Origin: Acidithiobacillus_B sp049965315
GTDB taxonomy: Bacteria; Pseudomonadota; Gammaproteobacteria; Acidithiobacillales; Acidithiobacillaceae
Reading direction: 5' to 3'
DNA: 64,000 nucleotides
Assembly: GCF_049965315.1 (NCBI RefSeq)
Contig: NZ_JBMFWL010000006.1
Coordinates: 14,359 to 78,358 of the forward strand
Below the pieces are notes generated by a model that made no database searches, was not told the origin of the DNA, and saw only the letters and a list, made by a program, of their open reading frames with translations. Below, piece after piece: positions 26,592 through 35,484 of this stretch. Numbering within the stretch: position 1 is the first letter of the stretch; the number at the start of each line of letters is the position of its first letter. The position numbers and the translations under genes were made by a program.

Positions 26592-26915
26592 TCATTCGGC
26601 GAGCAGTGGTCGTTTATTGGGCTTGCCATTCCACTCTTCGGCGTCTGGCAGGGCGGCCTTTTTGCGGAGGATGACGGGCCACTTCCGACCGAGCCTGGCG
26701 TTGATGGCGATGAAGTCTTTTTGCCCCGCCGGCAGCTCATCGTCGGCAAAAATGGCGTCCGCCGGGCACTCGGGAACACAGGCGGCGCAATCGATGCATT
26801 CATCGGGGTCGATAACGAGGAAATTGGGCCCTTCGTGAAAACACTCCACCGGGCAGACCTCGGCACAGTCGGTATATTTGCATTGGATGCAGTTTTCGGT
26901 GACTACGTAAGTCAT
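26592..26915 (-). CDS. fdxA: 7Fe ferredoxin FdxA
   Basis: 107 residues. MTYVVTENCIQC at the start, the 3Fe-4S/4Fe-4S cysteine pattern CIQCKYTDCAEVCPVECF and the second set CIDCAACVPECP, then a C-terminal tail with ARLGRKWPVI are those of the FdxA/FdI type. It carries electrons in the cytoplasm. The open frame extends upstream through topA in another frame but homology begins at 26915. It follows topA by 7 bases. Confidence 0.94.
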   Translation of the reverse strand: MTYVVTENCIQCKYTDCAEVCPVECFHEGPNFLVIDPDECIDCAACVPECPADAIFADDELPAGQKDFIAINARLGRKWPVILRKKAALPDAEEWNGKPNKRPLLAE

Positions 26916-26922
26916 GGGCGCT

Positions 26923-29448
26923 TCAACCGCTGACGGCTTTGGGGGCGCGTTTGGCGGCGGCACCCGGGGTGGAGGGTTTGCTTTTCTTGGCCTTGGCCGC
27001 GGCCGGCTTGCTGGCTCCCTTCCCGGTGCCTGCCGCCGGTTTTTTTGCCGCGGCGGCTTTTTTCGCGGCGCTGGTGCTTGGCGCCTTCTTGCCGGGCGCC
27101 GCCTTGACCGGCCGCGGGGCGCGCTTTTCCTTGGGCTCCGGGGGGACATAGCCGACGAGGAGCCCGGCGATCTCGGCATCGCTGGCCCCTTCGGGAAAAT
27201 GGAAGGCGCATTCGCCCTGGGGACAGACCAGTTCCTCGCCGCGCCGCTGCGTGCTCTTCTGGACCAGGATGGGCCAGGCACAGCGGGGGCAGGGGCGTGC
27301 TACGGGTGGGCCCCAGACGGCATAGCTGCACTGGGGATAGGTGCTGCAGGAATAGAACACCTTGCCGTAGCGGCTGCGTTTTTCCACCAGTTCGCCTTGT
27401 CCGCAGGCCGGGCAGGTAACGCCGGTGGATTTCGCCTTGTTGAGGGGTTCGATGTAGCGACACTCGGGATAGCCGCTGCAGGAAATGAAACGCCCATAGC
27501 GTCCCGTCTTGTAAATGAGGGGCTTGCCGCATTCGGGGCAGTCGCGGCCGACGGCTTCGGCTTCCTCCCGCGGTCCCTCCAGGGGGCGGGTGTAATTGCA
27601 TTCGGGATAGCCGGAACAGGCCACGAAGCGGCCATGACGGCCCAGGCGTACCAGCAGGGGGCGCCCGCAGGTGGGGCAGGCTTCGTCGAGGGCCTCGCTG
27701 GTGGCCTCGGCCCGGCTGACGTTGGCCTTTTCCCCCAGGAGCGCATGGAAGGGTCCCCAGAAGGCCTTGAGCACGGGCTGCCAGGTCTTCTCGCCCCGGG
27801 AAATGGCGTCCAGGTCGTCTTCCATGGCGGCCGTAAAGCCGTAATTGACGTAGTGCTCAAAGTGGTTGATGAGGAAGCGTCCCACCACCCGGCCGAGGTC
27901 CGTGGGGTGGAAGCGGCGCTGTTCGAGGGCTACGTATTCGCGGTTCTGCAGGGTCTGGATGATGCTGGCATAGGTGGAGGGCCGGCCGATGCCATGGGCC
28001 TCCAGGGACTTGACCAGGGTGGCCTCGCTATAACGCGGCGGCGGCTCGGTGAAATGTTGGTCGGTGTCGATGCCGAGGACTTCCGGCGTATCCCCCACCG
28101 CCAGAGGCGGCAGGAGGCGGTTACCCTCGTCCTCTTCATTGTCGTCCCGCCCTTCCTGATAGATGGCCAGGAAGCCGGGAAAGGTGACCGTCGAGCCGTT
28201 AGCGCGCAGGGTCCAATGGCTGCCGCAACCGAGGTCGACGGCGACGAGGTCCAGGCGCGCGGCAGCCATTTGCGAGGCGACGCTGCGTTTCCAGATGAGG
28301 TCATAGAGACGCCAGAGATCCCGCTCCAGCCGGCCCTGAAGGGCCTCCGGGGTGCGCGTGATGTCCGTGGGGCGGATGGCCTCGTGGGCCTCCTGGGCAT
28401 TTTTGGTCTTGGTCTTGTAGCGCCGCGGGGCAGCGGGCAGGAAGGCTTCGCCATAATGCCCGCCAATGAACTGGCGCATGCTGGCCAGCGCCTCTTCGGC
28501 GAGATTGACGGCGTCGGTGCGCATGTAGGTGATCAGGCCGGCGGTTTCATCGCCGAGGGCGACGCCCTCATAAAGTTGTTGGGCGACCCGCATGGTGCGG
28601 CTGGCGGAGAAACCGAGCTTGCGCGACGCCTCCTGTTGCAAGGTGGAGGTGGTGAAGGGGGCGGCGGGCTGGCGCTGCCGGCTCTTGCGCTCCACCTCCA
28701 GGACCTGCAGTGGGTGGCGGGCGAGATCATTGGCCATTTCCGTGCGGATGGCCGTGGCGTTTTCTTCGTTGGGGATGTCGAAGGTGTCGAGCTTCCGGCC
28801 TTGCCAGTGGGTGAGGCGGCCCGCAAACTCGTTGTCGGCATGGCGCAGCCGGGCGGCGATGGTCCAGTATTCTTGGGTGACGAAGGCCTCGATCTCGTCT
28901 TCCCGCTCACAGATCAGACGCAGCGCCGCACTCTGCACGCGGCCGGCAGACAGGCCAGGGCGCACCTTGCGCCAGAGCAGCGGCGAGAGGTTGAAGCCCA
29001 CGAGATAGTCCAGGGCGCGGCGCGCCTGCTGGGCGTTGACCAGGTCCATGGCAATGGCCCGCGGATGGGCGATGGCGTCCTGCACCGCTTTTTTGGTGAT
29101 CTCGTGAAAGACCACCCGCTCGGCTGGTTTCTGGCCCATGAGCCCCCGTTCCTTGAGCAGTTCCAGCAGATGCCAGGAAATGGCCTCGCCTTCGCGGTCC
29201 GGATCGGTGGCCAGCCAGAGTTTGTCGGCGCCCTTGAGGGCCTTGACGATGGCCTCCACATGACGCTCATTGCGCTCGATGGGCACATAACGCATGGCAA
29301 AATCGTGTTCCGGATCGACGGCCCCCTCCTTGGGGAGGAGGTCGCGCACGTGACCGTAGGAGGCCAGGACCTGGAAATCCTCCCCCAGATATTTCTGGAT
29401 GGTCTTGGCCTTGGCCGGGGATTCGACGATGACGAGTTGACGGGGCAT
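26923..29448 (-). CDS. topA: DNA topoisomerase I
   Basis: 841 residues. The Toprim N-terminus (MPRQLVIVESPAKAKTI), ATDPDREGEAISWHL, and the active-site region YMRTDAVNL with the tyrosine near residue 308 are intact. Four C-terminal zinc-finger units follow: CPTCGRP, CPECGKP, CPACGQG and CPRCAWP, each closed by a CxxxxxC pair. The last 80 residues are a lysine-, alanine- and proline-rich tail of low complexity. TopA relaxes negative supercoils made by gyrase. Confidence 0.97.
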   Translation of the reverse strand: MPRQLVIVESPAKAKTIQKYLGEDFQVLASYGHVRDLLPKEGAVDPEHDFAMRYVPIERNERHVEAIVKALKGADKLWLATDPDREGEAISWHLLELLKERGLMGQKPAERVVFHEITKKAVQDAIAHPRAIAMDLVNAQQARRALDYLVGFNLSPLLWRKVRPGLSAGRVQSAALRLICEREDEIEAFVTQEYWTIAARLRHADNEFAGRLTHWQGRKLDTFDIPNEENATAIRTEMANDLARHPLQVLEVERKSRQRQPAAPFTTSTLQQEASRKLGFSASRTMRVAQQLYEGVALGDETAGLITYMRTDAVNLAEEALASMRQFIGGHYGEAFLPAAPRRYKTKTKNAQEAHEAIRPTDITRTPEALQGRLERDLWRLYDLIWKRSVASQMAAARLDLVAVDLGCGSHWTLRANGSTVTFPGFLAIYQEGRDDNEEDEGNRLLPPLAVGDTPEVLGIDTDQHFTEPPPRYSEATLVKSLEAHGIGRPSTYASIIQTLQNREYVALEQRRFHPTDLGRVVGRFLINHFEHYVNYGFTAAMEDDLDAISRGEKTWQPVLKAFWGPFHALLGEKANVSRAEATSEALDEACPTCGRPLLVRLGRHGRFVACSGYPECNYTRPLEGPREEAEAVGRDCPECGKPLIYKTGRYGRFISCSGYPECRYIEPLNKAKSTGVTCPACGQGELVEKRSRYGKVFYSCSTYPQCSYAVWGPPVARPCPRCAWPILVQKSTQRRGEELVCPQGECAFHFPEGASDAEIAGLLVGYVPPEPKEKRAPRPVKAAPGKKAPSTSAAKKAAAAKKPAAGTGKGASKPAAAKAKKSKPSTPGAAAKRAPKAVSG

Positions 29449-29456
29449 GGGCTGCT

Positions 29457-29894
29457 TTAGTGCAAGAGTCGCTGGCCGTCGTTACCGAGCAGGGCGTCCA
29501 CCCAGAGGGCTTCGGGTCCGGATTCGTTGGCGAGCACCATGAAGGTGATCCAGTCCAGGGTAGGGAGATCGGTGTCTTCCAGGTCGAGGGCGAGGAGGCG
29601 GTCAATGATCCGTTCGCGGACGGCGGGGGTGATGACGCCGAGCCGCTCCAGTTCGTGGAGGCGCCCGCGGCTGCCTACGGACAGGCGCTGCAATTCCAGC
29701 GGGTGATAGGCGCGCAGCGCCGGCCGGTTGGCCGGGTCCTGGTCGTCTCCGGCAAAGCCCGCCATCCAGTCCAGCGCCCGCTGAATGTCGTCATCGGGAA
29801 AGCCGACGGCACGGAGATGGCGCTCCAGGGATTCGTCATCTTCGTCATCGAGATGATCCAGGAGGTAGGTAATGATATCGAGCACGTCTTCCAT
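29457..29894 (-). CDS. smg: Smg-family protein (DUF494)
   Basis: 145 residues. The acidic N-terminus MEDVLDIITYLLDHL, then GFPDDDIQRALDWM and the C-terminal block LDWITFMVL are typical of Smg. The family is found between dprA and topA in many proteobacteria, as here (9 and 8 bases from its neighbours). Its biochemical function is not established. Confidence 0.92.
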   Translation of the reverse strand: MEDVLDIITYLLDHLDDEDDESLERHLRAVGFPDDDIQRALDWMAGFAGDDQDPANRPALRAYHPLELQRLSVGSRGRLHELERLGVITPAVRERIIDRLLALDLEDTDLPTLDWITFMVLANESGPEALWVDALLGNDGQRLLH

Positions 29895-29903
29895 GCCAGG
29901 GCC

Positions 29904-30998
29904 TTATGGGGCGGAGGGGAGGCGACAAAAGAAACCGCCCGGACTGGCGGCAATGCGACCTTGTAATTCCATGGCTAAAAGAATGGCCGAAAGCTCCGCC
30001 AGCGTCAATCCGGCGCGGGCGGCTATTTGCTCGGGTGCGCTGGGCGCATAGTCCATGGCCTCCCAGACCGCTTGTTCGCGCGGGTCTTGGGGTTGCCAGG
30101 AAGCGCCGTCCAGGGGGGCGATCCCGGGCACCACGCCGGGGAGCGGCCCCAACTCTTCGAGGATGTCCGTGGCGCTCTCCACCAGTTTGGCCCCCTCGCG
30201 GATGAGGCGATGGGGCCCCCGGGACAGGGAGGAGTGGATGGATCCGGGGATGGCGAAGACTTCCCGCCCTTGCTCCGCGGCCAGTCGTGCGGTGATCAGC
30301 GAACCGCTGGCTTCCCCCGCCTCCACCACCAGGACCCCCAGGCATAGGCCGCTGATGATGCGGTTGCGGCGCGGGAAAAGTCCCGCCCGGGATCCCGTGC
30401 CCGGGGGCTGTTCGCTGATGAGCAGGCCGTGCTTGGCCATTTCGCGGGCCAGGCCGAGATTGCTGCGCGGGTAGATGCAGTCCGGGCCGGTGCCCATGAC
30501 GCCAATGGTGCCGCTGCTCAAGGCGCCGCGATGGGCAGCGGCGTCGATGCCCGCCGCCAGGCCGCTGACAATGACCAAGCCCGTACCGGCCAGGGTCTTG
30601 GCAAAGGCTTCGGCGGTGATGGCCCCGCCGGGGCTGGGGCTGCGGCTGCCGACGATGGCGAGCATGGCCTGACCCAGGAGACCACGCCGGCCGCGCAGGT
30701 AGAGGAGCATGGGCGGGTCCGGAATGTGCCGCAACAAGGCGGGGTAGTCATGATCGGTCCAGCGGCAAAGCTGGTTATCCGCGCCTTGCAGCCAAAGCCG
30801 ATCCTCTGCGACGAGGAGGTCGGCAGGGTCTTTTTGCAAGGCGCTGATCTGCGCCGGACGCAGACCCAGGTCGCGGAGTGCGGAGGCCCCGGCCTGGAAG
30901 ACGGCGGAAGCATCCCCGAAGCGGTCCAGCAGGGCCCTCTGGGTGCGCGAGCCGATGCCCGGGATACGCTGGAGAGCGAGCCAGGCCTGCTCCCTCAC
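29904..30998 (-). CDS. dprA: DNA-processing protein DprA
   Basis: 364 residues. An N-terminal helix-hairpin-helix (LQRIPGIGSRTQRALL), then the Rossmann fold: AIVGSRSPSPGG, VSGLAAGIDAAAHRGAL, GTGPDCIYP, and a C-terminal winged-helix (ELGPLPG, GLTLAELSAILLAMELQGRI, in blocks). DprA loads RecA on incoming single-stranded DNA in transformation. It overlaps the LysM gene by 4 bases. Confidence 0.95.
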   Translation of the reverse strand: MREQAWLALQRIPGIGSRTQRALLDRFGDASAVFQAGASALRDLGLRPAQISALQKDPADLLVAEDRLWLQGADNQLCRWTDHDYPALLRHIPDPPMLLYLRGRRGLLGQAMLAIVGSRSPSPGGAITAEAFAKTLAGTGLVIVSGLAAGIDAAAHRGALSSGTIGVMGTGPDCIYPRSNLGLAREMAKHGLLISEQPPGTGSRAGLFPRRNRIISGLCLGVLVVEAGEASGSLITARLAAEQGREVFAIPGSIHSSLSRGPHRLIREGAKLVESATDILEELGPLPGVVPGIAPLDGASWQPQDPREQAVWEAMDYAPSAPEQIAARAGLTLAELSAILLAMELQGRIAASPGGFFCRLPSAP

Positions 30999-32050
30999 CC
31001 GGCGCCTGCTCCTCCCGCCGGGCCTTGGGCCGTAGCGGATGGTGGATTGCGGAGCTGGTCGCCGATGGCTATGCCCCGCTGCGCGGTGGTGATGACGGCG
31101 TAGGAAACCTGGGCAAAGACCCGGAAGACCATCACCGTGCCGACTCCTTCGGGAGGGGGGGCAAAGGCTTTGCCGCTGACGGCGTTGGGCATGGCCGGGA
31201 GCGGGCTGGTTACCTGGAGCACATTGCCGGGCTCCAGTCCCGCCTCCCGGCCCTGATCAAGGATGACTACCTGACCGGTCATCAACTCCGGAGCCCCGCT
31301 TATGGAGGCAATGATGCTGGCGCTGACGGGCCGCCGGGGGGTGCTGGGGAAATAGTGGGGAATATTTCCCTTTGCCAGGACGACGAGGCGGTCGCCCAGG
31401 CTGATCTCGCGCTTGGCCATGGTGATTTCCACCTCTCCGACGGGGCCGTTGCGGCGCAGGACCGCCTCACCGATATCGTTCAAGGCATAACCCAGGGGCT
31501 GTTGCACCCCGGGGCGGCGCAGTTCGGGGCCGAGGGAGATGATGCTATAGCGGGTGCCGACGGGGGCGCCTTTCAGGCCGCTGACAAAGAGGCGATCCCC
31601 GACGGAGAAGATGCTTTGCTGACTGCGGGCAGCGGCGAGGTAAGGCAGCGCCTCATAGGCGTGTTTGCTGCCGATCACCCCGGGATTGCCGAGAAAAGGC
31701 ATGATTTCCCCGGTGGCGATGGTGGGCAAGGGCGCCACCCCCATGCGTGGCTGCAGGGTGATGACACTGAACTGCAATTGACCCTGGGTATTGCGCTCCA
31801 GAAGGATGCGATCCCCCGGATAGATGAGATTGGGGTTATGAATCTTCGGGTTCCGGTGCCAGATCTGCGGCCATTCCCAGGGGTTTTTCAGGAAGCGGCC
31901 GGCAATGCCCCAGAGCGTGTCGCCGGGTTTCACGACGTAACTCTGCACCATCTGGATCCCGCTGGCGGCCCCGGCCGCCAGGGCGGGCAGGGTGTCGAGG
32001 CCGAGGATGCCTGCGCACAGGGCAAGATACAGCCAGGGTTTCGCTTTCAT
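30995..32050 (-). CDS. Exported LysM-domain protein
   Basis: 351 residues. Signal peptide (AAGAA near residue 28) then a LysM domain, YVVKPGDTLWGIAGRFL to NPNLIYPGDRILL, which binds peptidoglycan. The remaining 250 residues hold beta-rich repeats (ATGEIMPFLGNPGVI, IFSVGDRLFVSGL, ISLGDRLVVLA, GQVVILDQG). LysM genes immediately before dprA are conserved in many beta- and gammaproteobacteria. ATG 32050 or the GTG one codon earlier may be used. It is the first gene of the reverse operon that ends at minE and is divergent from def. Confidence 0.88.
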   Translation of the reverse strand: MKAKPWLYLALCAGILGLDTLPALAAGAASGIQMVQSYVVKPGDTLWGIAGRFLKNPWEWPQIWHRNPKIHNPNLIYPGDRILLERNTQGQLQFSVITLQPRMGVAPLPTIATGEIMPFLGNPGVIGSKHAYEALPYLAAARSQQSIFSVGDRLFVSGLKGAPVGTRYSIISLGPELRRPGVQQPLGYALNDIGEAVLRRNGPVGEVEITMAKREISLGDRLVVLAKGNIPHYFPSTPRRPVSASIIASISGAPELMTGQVVILDQGREAGLEPGNVLQVTSPLPAMPNAVSGKAFAPPPEGVGTVMVFRVFAQVSYAVITTAQRGIAIGDQLRNPPSATAQGPAGGAGAG

Positions 32051-32140
32051 CACGTCTTTCTCCGCTGGGCTTCCGCGTCGGGTAGTATTAGTTCAAGATA
32101 GAATTTTTGCCGAACCTGATTTTGTGTATGTGAGAGCGCT

Positions 32141-32644
32141 ATGGCATTACTCAAGATTGTTGAATTTCCCGATCCCCAATTGACGCTTCTAGCCCAGCCC
32201 GTTGTCCATGTGGATAAAGATCTGCGGCGCTTGGCCGACGATATGGCCGAGACCATGTACGATGCCCCCGGCATCGGCCTGGCGGCGCCCCAGGTGGCCG
32301 CTGCGCGGCGGCTTATTGTGGTGGATGTCTCGGAGAACCGCAACGAACTGATGACCCTGATCAACCCGGAGATCCTGGCATCCAGCGGCGAAGAGGAGAT
32401 GAAGGAAGGCTGTCTCTCGGTCCCCGGCGTGCTGGAAACCGTGCGCCGTGCCGAGCGGGTAACGGTACGCGCTCAGACCCTGCAGGGGAGCACGGTGGAA
32501 CTGGAGGCGGACGGTCTGCTGGCGGTGTGCCTGCAGCATGAGATCGATCATCTCAACGGCACCATCTTTGTGGACCACCTCTCCCGGCTCAAGCAGAACA
32601 TGATTCGCCGTAAGCTGAGCAAGCGGGCCCGTTATGGCGAGTGA
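32141..32644 (+). CDS. def: Peptide deformylase
   Basis: 167 residues. All three metal-site motifs are present: GIGLAAPQV, EGCLSVPG and QHEIDHLNG. The enzyme removes the formyl group from nascent proteins. It starts a forward operon def-fmt-rsmB-DUF4390-ntrY-ntrX, and its 3' end overlaps fmt by 11 bases. Confidence 0.98.
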   Translation: MALLKIVEFPDPQLTLLAQPVVHVDKDLRRLADDMAETMYDAPGIGLAAPQVAAARRLIVVDVSENRNELMTLINPEILASSGEEEMKEGCLSVPGVLETVRRAERVTVRAQTLQGSTVELEADGLLAVCLQHEIDHLNGTIFVDHLSRLKQNMIRRKLSKRARYGE

Positions 32645-33578
32645 AGGGCGGCGGATCGTTTTTGCCGGCACGCCGGACTTTGCCAAAACCATCCTGGAGA
32701 GCCTCCTGCAGGGCCCGGAGCAGGTCATCGGGGTGCTGACCCAGCCTGATCGCCCTGCCGGAAGGGGCCGTAGCCTGCAGCAGAGTCCCGTCAAGCAACT
32801 GGCGGAGGCGGCGGGGGTGCCGGTCTGGCAACCCCATACCCTCAAGGACCCGGCGGCGCAGGAGGCGTTGCGCGCCATGTCTCCGGACCTCCTGGTGGTG
32901 GTGGCCTATGGCCAGATCCTGCCCCAGGCGGTGCTGGATATCCCGCGCTGGGGGGCGATCAATGTCCATGCCAGCCTCTTGCCAGCCTGGCGCGGGGCGG
33001 CACCCATTGCCCGCGCCATTGCCGCCGGTGACGAGCAGACGGGGGTGAGCATCATGCAAATGGAGGCGGGGCTCGACTCGGGGCCGGTACTCTGGACCTC
33101 GCGCACCCCCATTTATCCCGATGACAACGCCGCAACGCTCCATGACCGGCTCGCCATCCTGGGTGCCGAAGCCCTGCGCCAGGTCCTGGACCGGCTCTGG
33201 ACGGGCGCCCTGCGGCCCATGGCCCAGGATCACGAACGGGCCAGCTATGCGCGCAAATTGCGTAAGGAGGAGGCGACCGTGGATTGGCAGCGGCCGGCGG
33301 CGGAGCTGGAGCGGCTCGTGCGCGCCTTCAACCCGGCCCCGGTGGCGCACACGCTCTTTCGCGGCAAAGGCTTGCGGATCTGGCAGGCAAGGGCCGACGC
33401 CTGGACGGCGCCCGCCCCGGCCGGTGCGGTGGTGGATCTTTCCGCGGATGGGGTGGGGGTGGCCTGCGGCAACGGCACGCTCCGGCTCCTGCGGGTGCAG
33501 CCGGCGGGAAAGGCGGCCATGAGCGGCGGAGACTTTTTGCGTGGTTATCGCGTGCTTCCGGGCGAGCGACTGGGTTGA
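32634..33578 (+). CDS. fmt: Methionyl-tRNA formyltransferase
   Basis: 314 residues. IVFAGTPDFA at the N-terminus, the catalytic block NVHASLLPAWRGAAPI, and MQMEAGLDSGPVL identify Fmt, which formylates initiator Met-tRNA with 10-formyl-tetrahydrofolate. The C-terminal domain is complete. Its TGA overlaps the TTG start of rsmB. Confidence 0.97.
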   Translation: MASEGRRIVFAGTPDFAKTILESLLQGPEQVIGVLTQPDRPAGRGRSLQQSPVKQLAEAAGVPVWQPHTLKDPAAQEALRAMSPDLLVVVAYGQILPQAVLDIPRWGAINVHASLLPAWRGAAPIARAIAAGDEQTGVSIMQMEAGLDSGPVLWTSRTPIYPDDNAATLHDRLAILGAEALRQVLDRLWTGALRPMAQDHERASYARKLRKEEATVDWQRPAAELERLVRAFNPAPVAHTLFRGKGLRIWQARADAWTAPAPAGAVVDLSADGVGVACGNGTLRLLRVQPAGKAAMSGGDFLRGYRVLPGERLG

Positions 33579-34852
33579 CGAACGTCAAGGGTGACAGGGT
33601 CCGCCTCGCAGCGATTCAGGTCTTGCTTGCCGTAGCGGCCGGACAAACCCTGGATGATGCCATGGCCGAACTGGACCTGGCCGGCGGCGATCGCGCCATT
33701 ACCCAGTGGCTGGCCTTTGGCGCCTTGCGCGAGGTCTTGTTGCTGGAGCGGCTGTCCACCCCGCTCCTGCAGAAACCCTGGCGAAGCCGGGATGCGGACG
33801 TACAGGCCCTTTTGCATCTCGCCCTCTTTGAGTTGCGCCACGGCCAGCGCCCGGCCTTTGCCGTGGTCAACGACTGGGTGGAGATGACGGCGGCCATCCG
33901 CAAGGCTTGGGCGCGGGGGTTGATGAATGCGGTTTTGCGCCGCTACTTGCGGGAAAGGGAGACTTTGGAGGACAGGCTGCGGGCGGATGACGTGGATCTT
34001 GGGCATCCGGCATGGCTGGCCAAACGCCTGCGCGTCGCCTATCCCCAGCAGTGGCCGGAGATTGCCGCCGCCAATAATGCCGAGGCTCCTCTCTGGCTGC
34101 GGATCAACCGCCGGCGCATCACGGTGGCGGCCTATCAGGAGGCCCTTGCCGCCCGCGGTCTGCAGGCCGAGTCGGTGGACTGGGATGCCGGTGCCCTCCT
34201 GCTGCGCGGCAGCGTGCCCGTGACGGAACTGCCGGGCTGGCGGGAGGGTTGGGTGTCGGTGCAGGATGGGGCTGCGCAGCAGGCCGCGTTGATCCTGGCG
34301 CCCCGGCCGGGGGAGCGGATCCTCGATGCCTGCGCGGCCCCCGGGGGGAAAACGGCGCACCTGCTGGAAGCGGGAGCAGACCATCTGCTCGCCCTGGATC
34401 GTTCCGCCGTGCGTCTGCGGCGCGTGACGGAGACCTTGCAACGGCTGGATCTCCACGGCGCAGACCTGCGTGCAGCGGACGCGGCGGAGCCCCGGCGCTG
34501 GTGGGATGGGCGGCCTTTTGATGCCATCCTGCTGGATGCCCCCTGCACCGGGATCGGCGTCATCCGTCGCCATCCCGACATCCGCTTACGCCGTCAGCCG
34601 GCGGATGTGGAACAGGCGGTGGAGCAGCAGCGGCGCCTGCTGGAGGCCCTCTGGCCCTGCTTGAAGGTTGGCGGGCGCCTGCTTTATGCCACCTGTTCGG
34701 TCTTGCCGGAGGAAAACGCGCAACAGATCGCCGGCTTTCTCGACCGCCACGAGGATGCCCGGCGGCAGGAACACCCGCTGACCGGGCAACGCCTGCCCGG
34801 GGCCGGCGATATGGATGGGTTTTATTACGCCCTGCTGGAAAAGCGCCCATGA
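33575..34852 (+). CDS. rsmB: 16S rRNA (cytosine-967-C5)-methyltransferase RsmB
   Basis: 425 residues from a TTG start in the fmt stop; this gives the normal family length. An NusB-like N-terminal domain (RLAAIQVLLAV to VNDWVEMTAAIRK) is followed by the methyltransferase with LDACAAPGGKTAHLLE, DAPCTG near 323 and the catalytic cysteine in YATCSVLPEEN near 373. It methylates C967. It overlaps the next gene by 4 bases. Confidence 0.96.
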   Translation: MTNVKGDRVRLAAIQVLLAVAAGQTLDDAMAELDLAGGDRAITQWLAFGALREVLLLERLSTPLLQKPWRSRDADVQALLHLALFELRHGQRPAFAVVNDWVEMTAAIRKAWARGLMNAVLRRYLRERETLEDRLRADDVDLGHPAWLAKRLRVAYPQQWPEIAAANNAEAPLWLRINRRRITVAAYQEALAARGLQAESVDWDAGALLLRGSVPVTELPGWREGWVSVQDGAAQQAALILAPRPGERILDACAAPGGKTAHLLEAGADHLLALDRSAVRLRRVTETLQRLDLHGADLRAADAAEPRRWWDGRPFDAILLDAPCTGIGVIRRHPDIRLRRQPADVEQAVEQQRRLLEALWPCLKVGGRLLYATCSVLPEENAQQIAGFLDRHEDARRQEHPLTGQRLPGAGDMDGFYYALLEKRP

Positions 34853-35484
34853 ATATCGGCCATTGTCTTAACGACGGCAAGGTGCCCACGGTCGGCTGGG
34901 CTGCGAGTTTAACGCGGCGCCTTGGGCCATGGCGCTGGTCCGTGCTGCTGGGCATCCTTCTCGTTTGCCTCGTGGCGCGGCCGACTATGGCCTGGGCCGG
35001 GGATACGTTTCACGTGGAACAACTGCAGGTGAAGCCCCAGGGGGAGACCATGTCCGTCTCTGCCCAGGTCGTCCTTGGCAAGCTCGCGCTCCTCAAGGAG
35101 ATCCTGGACCAGGGAGTGACCCTGCACTGGGTCGCGGAGGCGGAATGGCGGGAGCCGGCGCCTTTCGCCTTCCTTCCCGGGGTGGGGGTGCGCTCCCGTG
35201 TCCAGCGGGTCTGGCGGCTGCATTATTATCCCCTTACCAATCAGTATGCCCTCCTGGACAATGGGCGGGAGCCCCAGCTTTTTGCCCATTGGTCGGAGCT
35301 CATTGCGGTCTTGAGCGAGGTGCGTGACTTGCGTTTGCCCGTTCCCCATGGGGCGCCGCGGGGGGCGGTCGCGCTGCGGGTCTACGTCGATGTGGATGCC
35401 CTCCCCCTCCCCTTGCGTTTGCGCGCCCTGCTGGGCCACTGGAAACTGGAGTCGGAATGGACCAGCAGCGCCGTTTTACCCTGA
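34849..35484 (+). CDS. DUF4390 protein, exported
   Basis: 211 residues. A hydrophobic segment at about 30-50 (WSVLLGILLVCLVARP) serves as signal or anchor; the rest is beta-rich and matches the DUF4390 group, for example WRLHYYPLTNQYALL and RDLRLP. The family almost always sits between rsmB and ntrY, as here, but its function is unknown. Its 3' end overlaps ntrY by 28 bases. A parS-like site lies inside it at 35006-35021. Confidence 0.8.
   Translation: MNIGHCLNDGKVPTVGWAASLTRRLGPWRWSVLLGILLVCLVARPTMAWAGDTFHVEQLQVKPQGETMSVSAQVVLGKLALLKEILDQGVTLHWVAEAEWREPAPFAFLPGVGVRSRVQRVWRLHYYPLTNQYALLDNGREPQLFAHWSELIAVLSEVRDLRLPVPHGAPRGAVALRVYVDVDALPLPLRLRALLGHWKLESEWTSSAVLP
35006..35021. promoter_or_regulatory. 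parS: parS-like site inside the DUF4390 gene
   Basis: CGTTTCACGTGGAACA matches the parS palindrome at 14 of 16 positions; both differences are tolerated outer or right-half positions. It is inside a coding region, as many chromosomal parS sites are. Confidence 0.7.

Noticed and set aside
26914..29460. 848-codon forward open frame over topA
   Set aside because: Antisense to a complete topoisomerase I; no domain visible.
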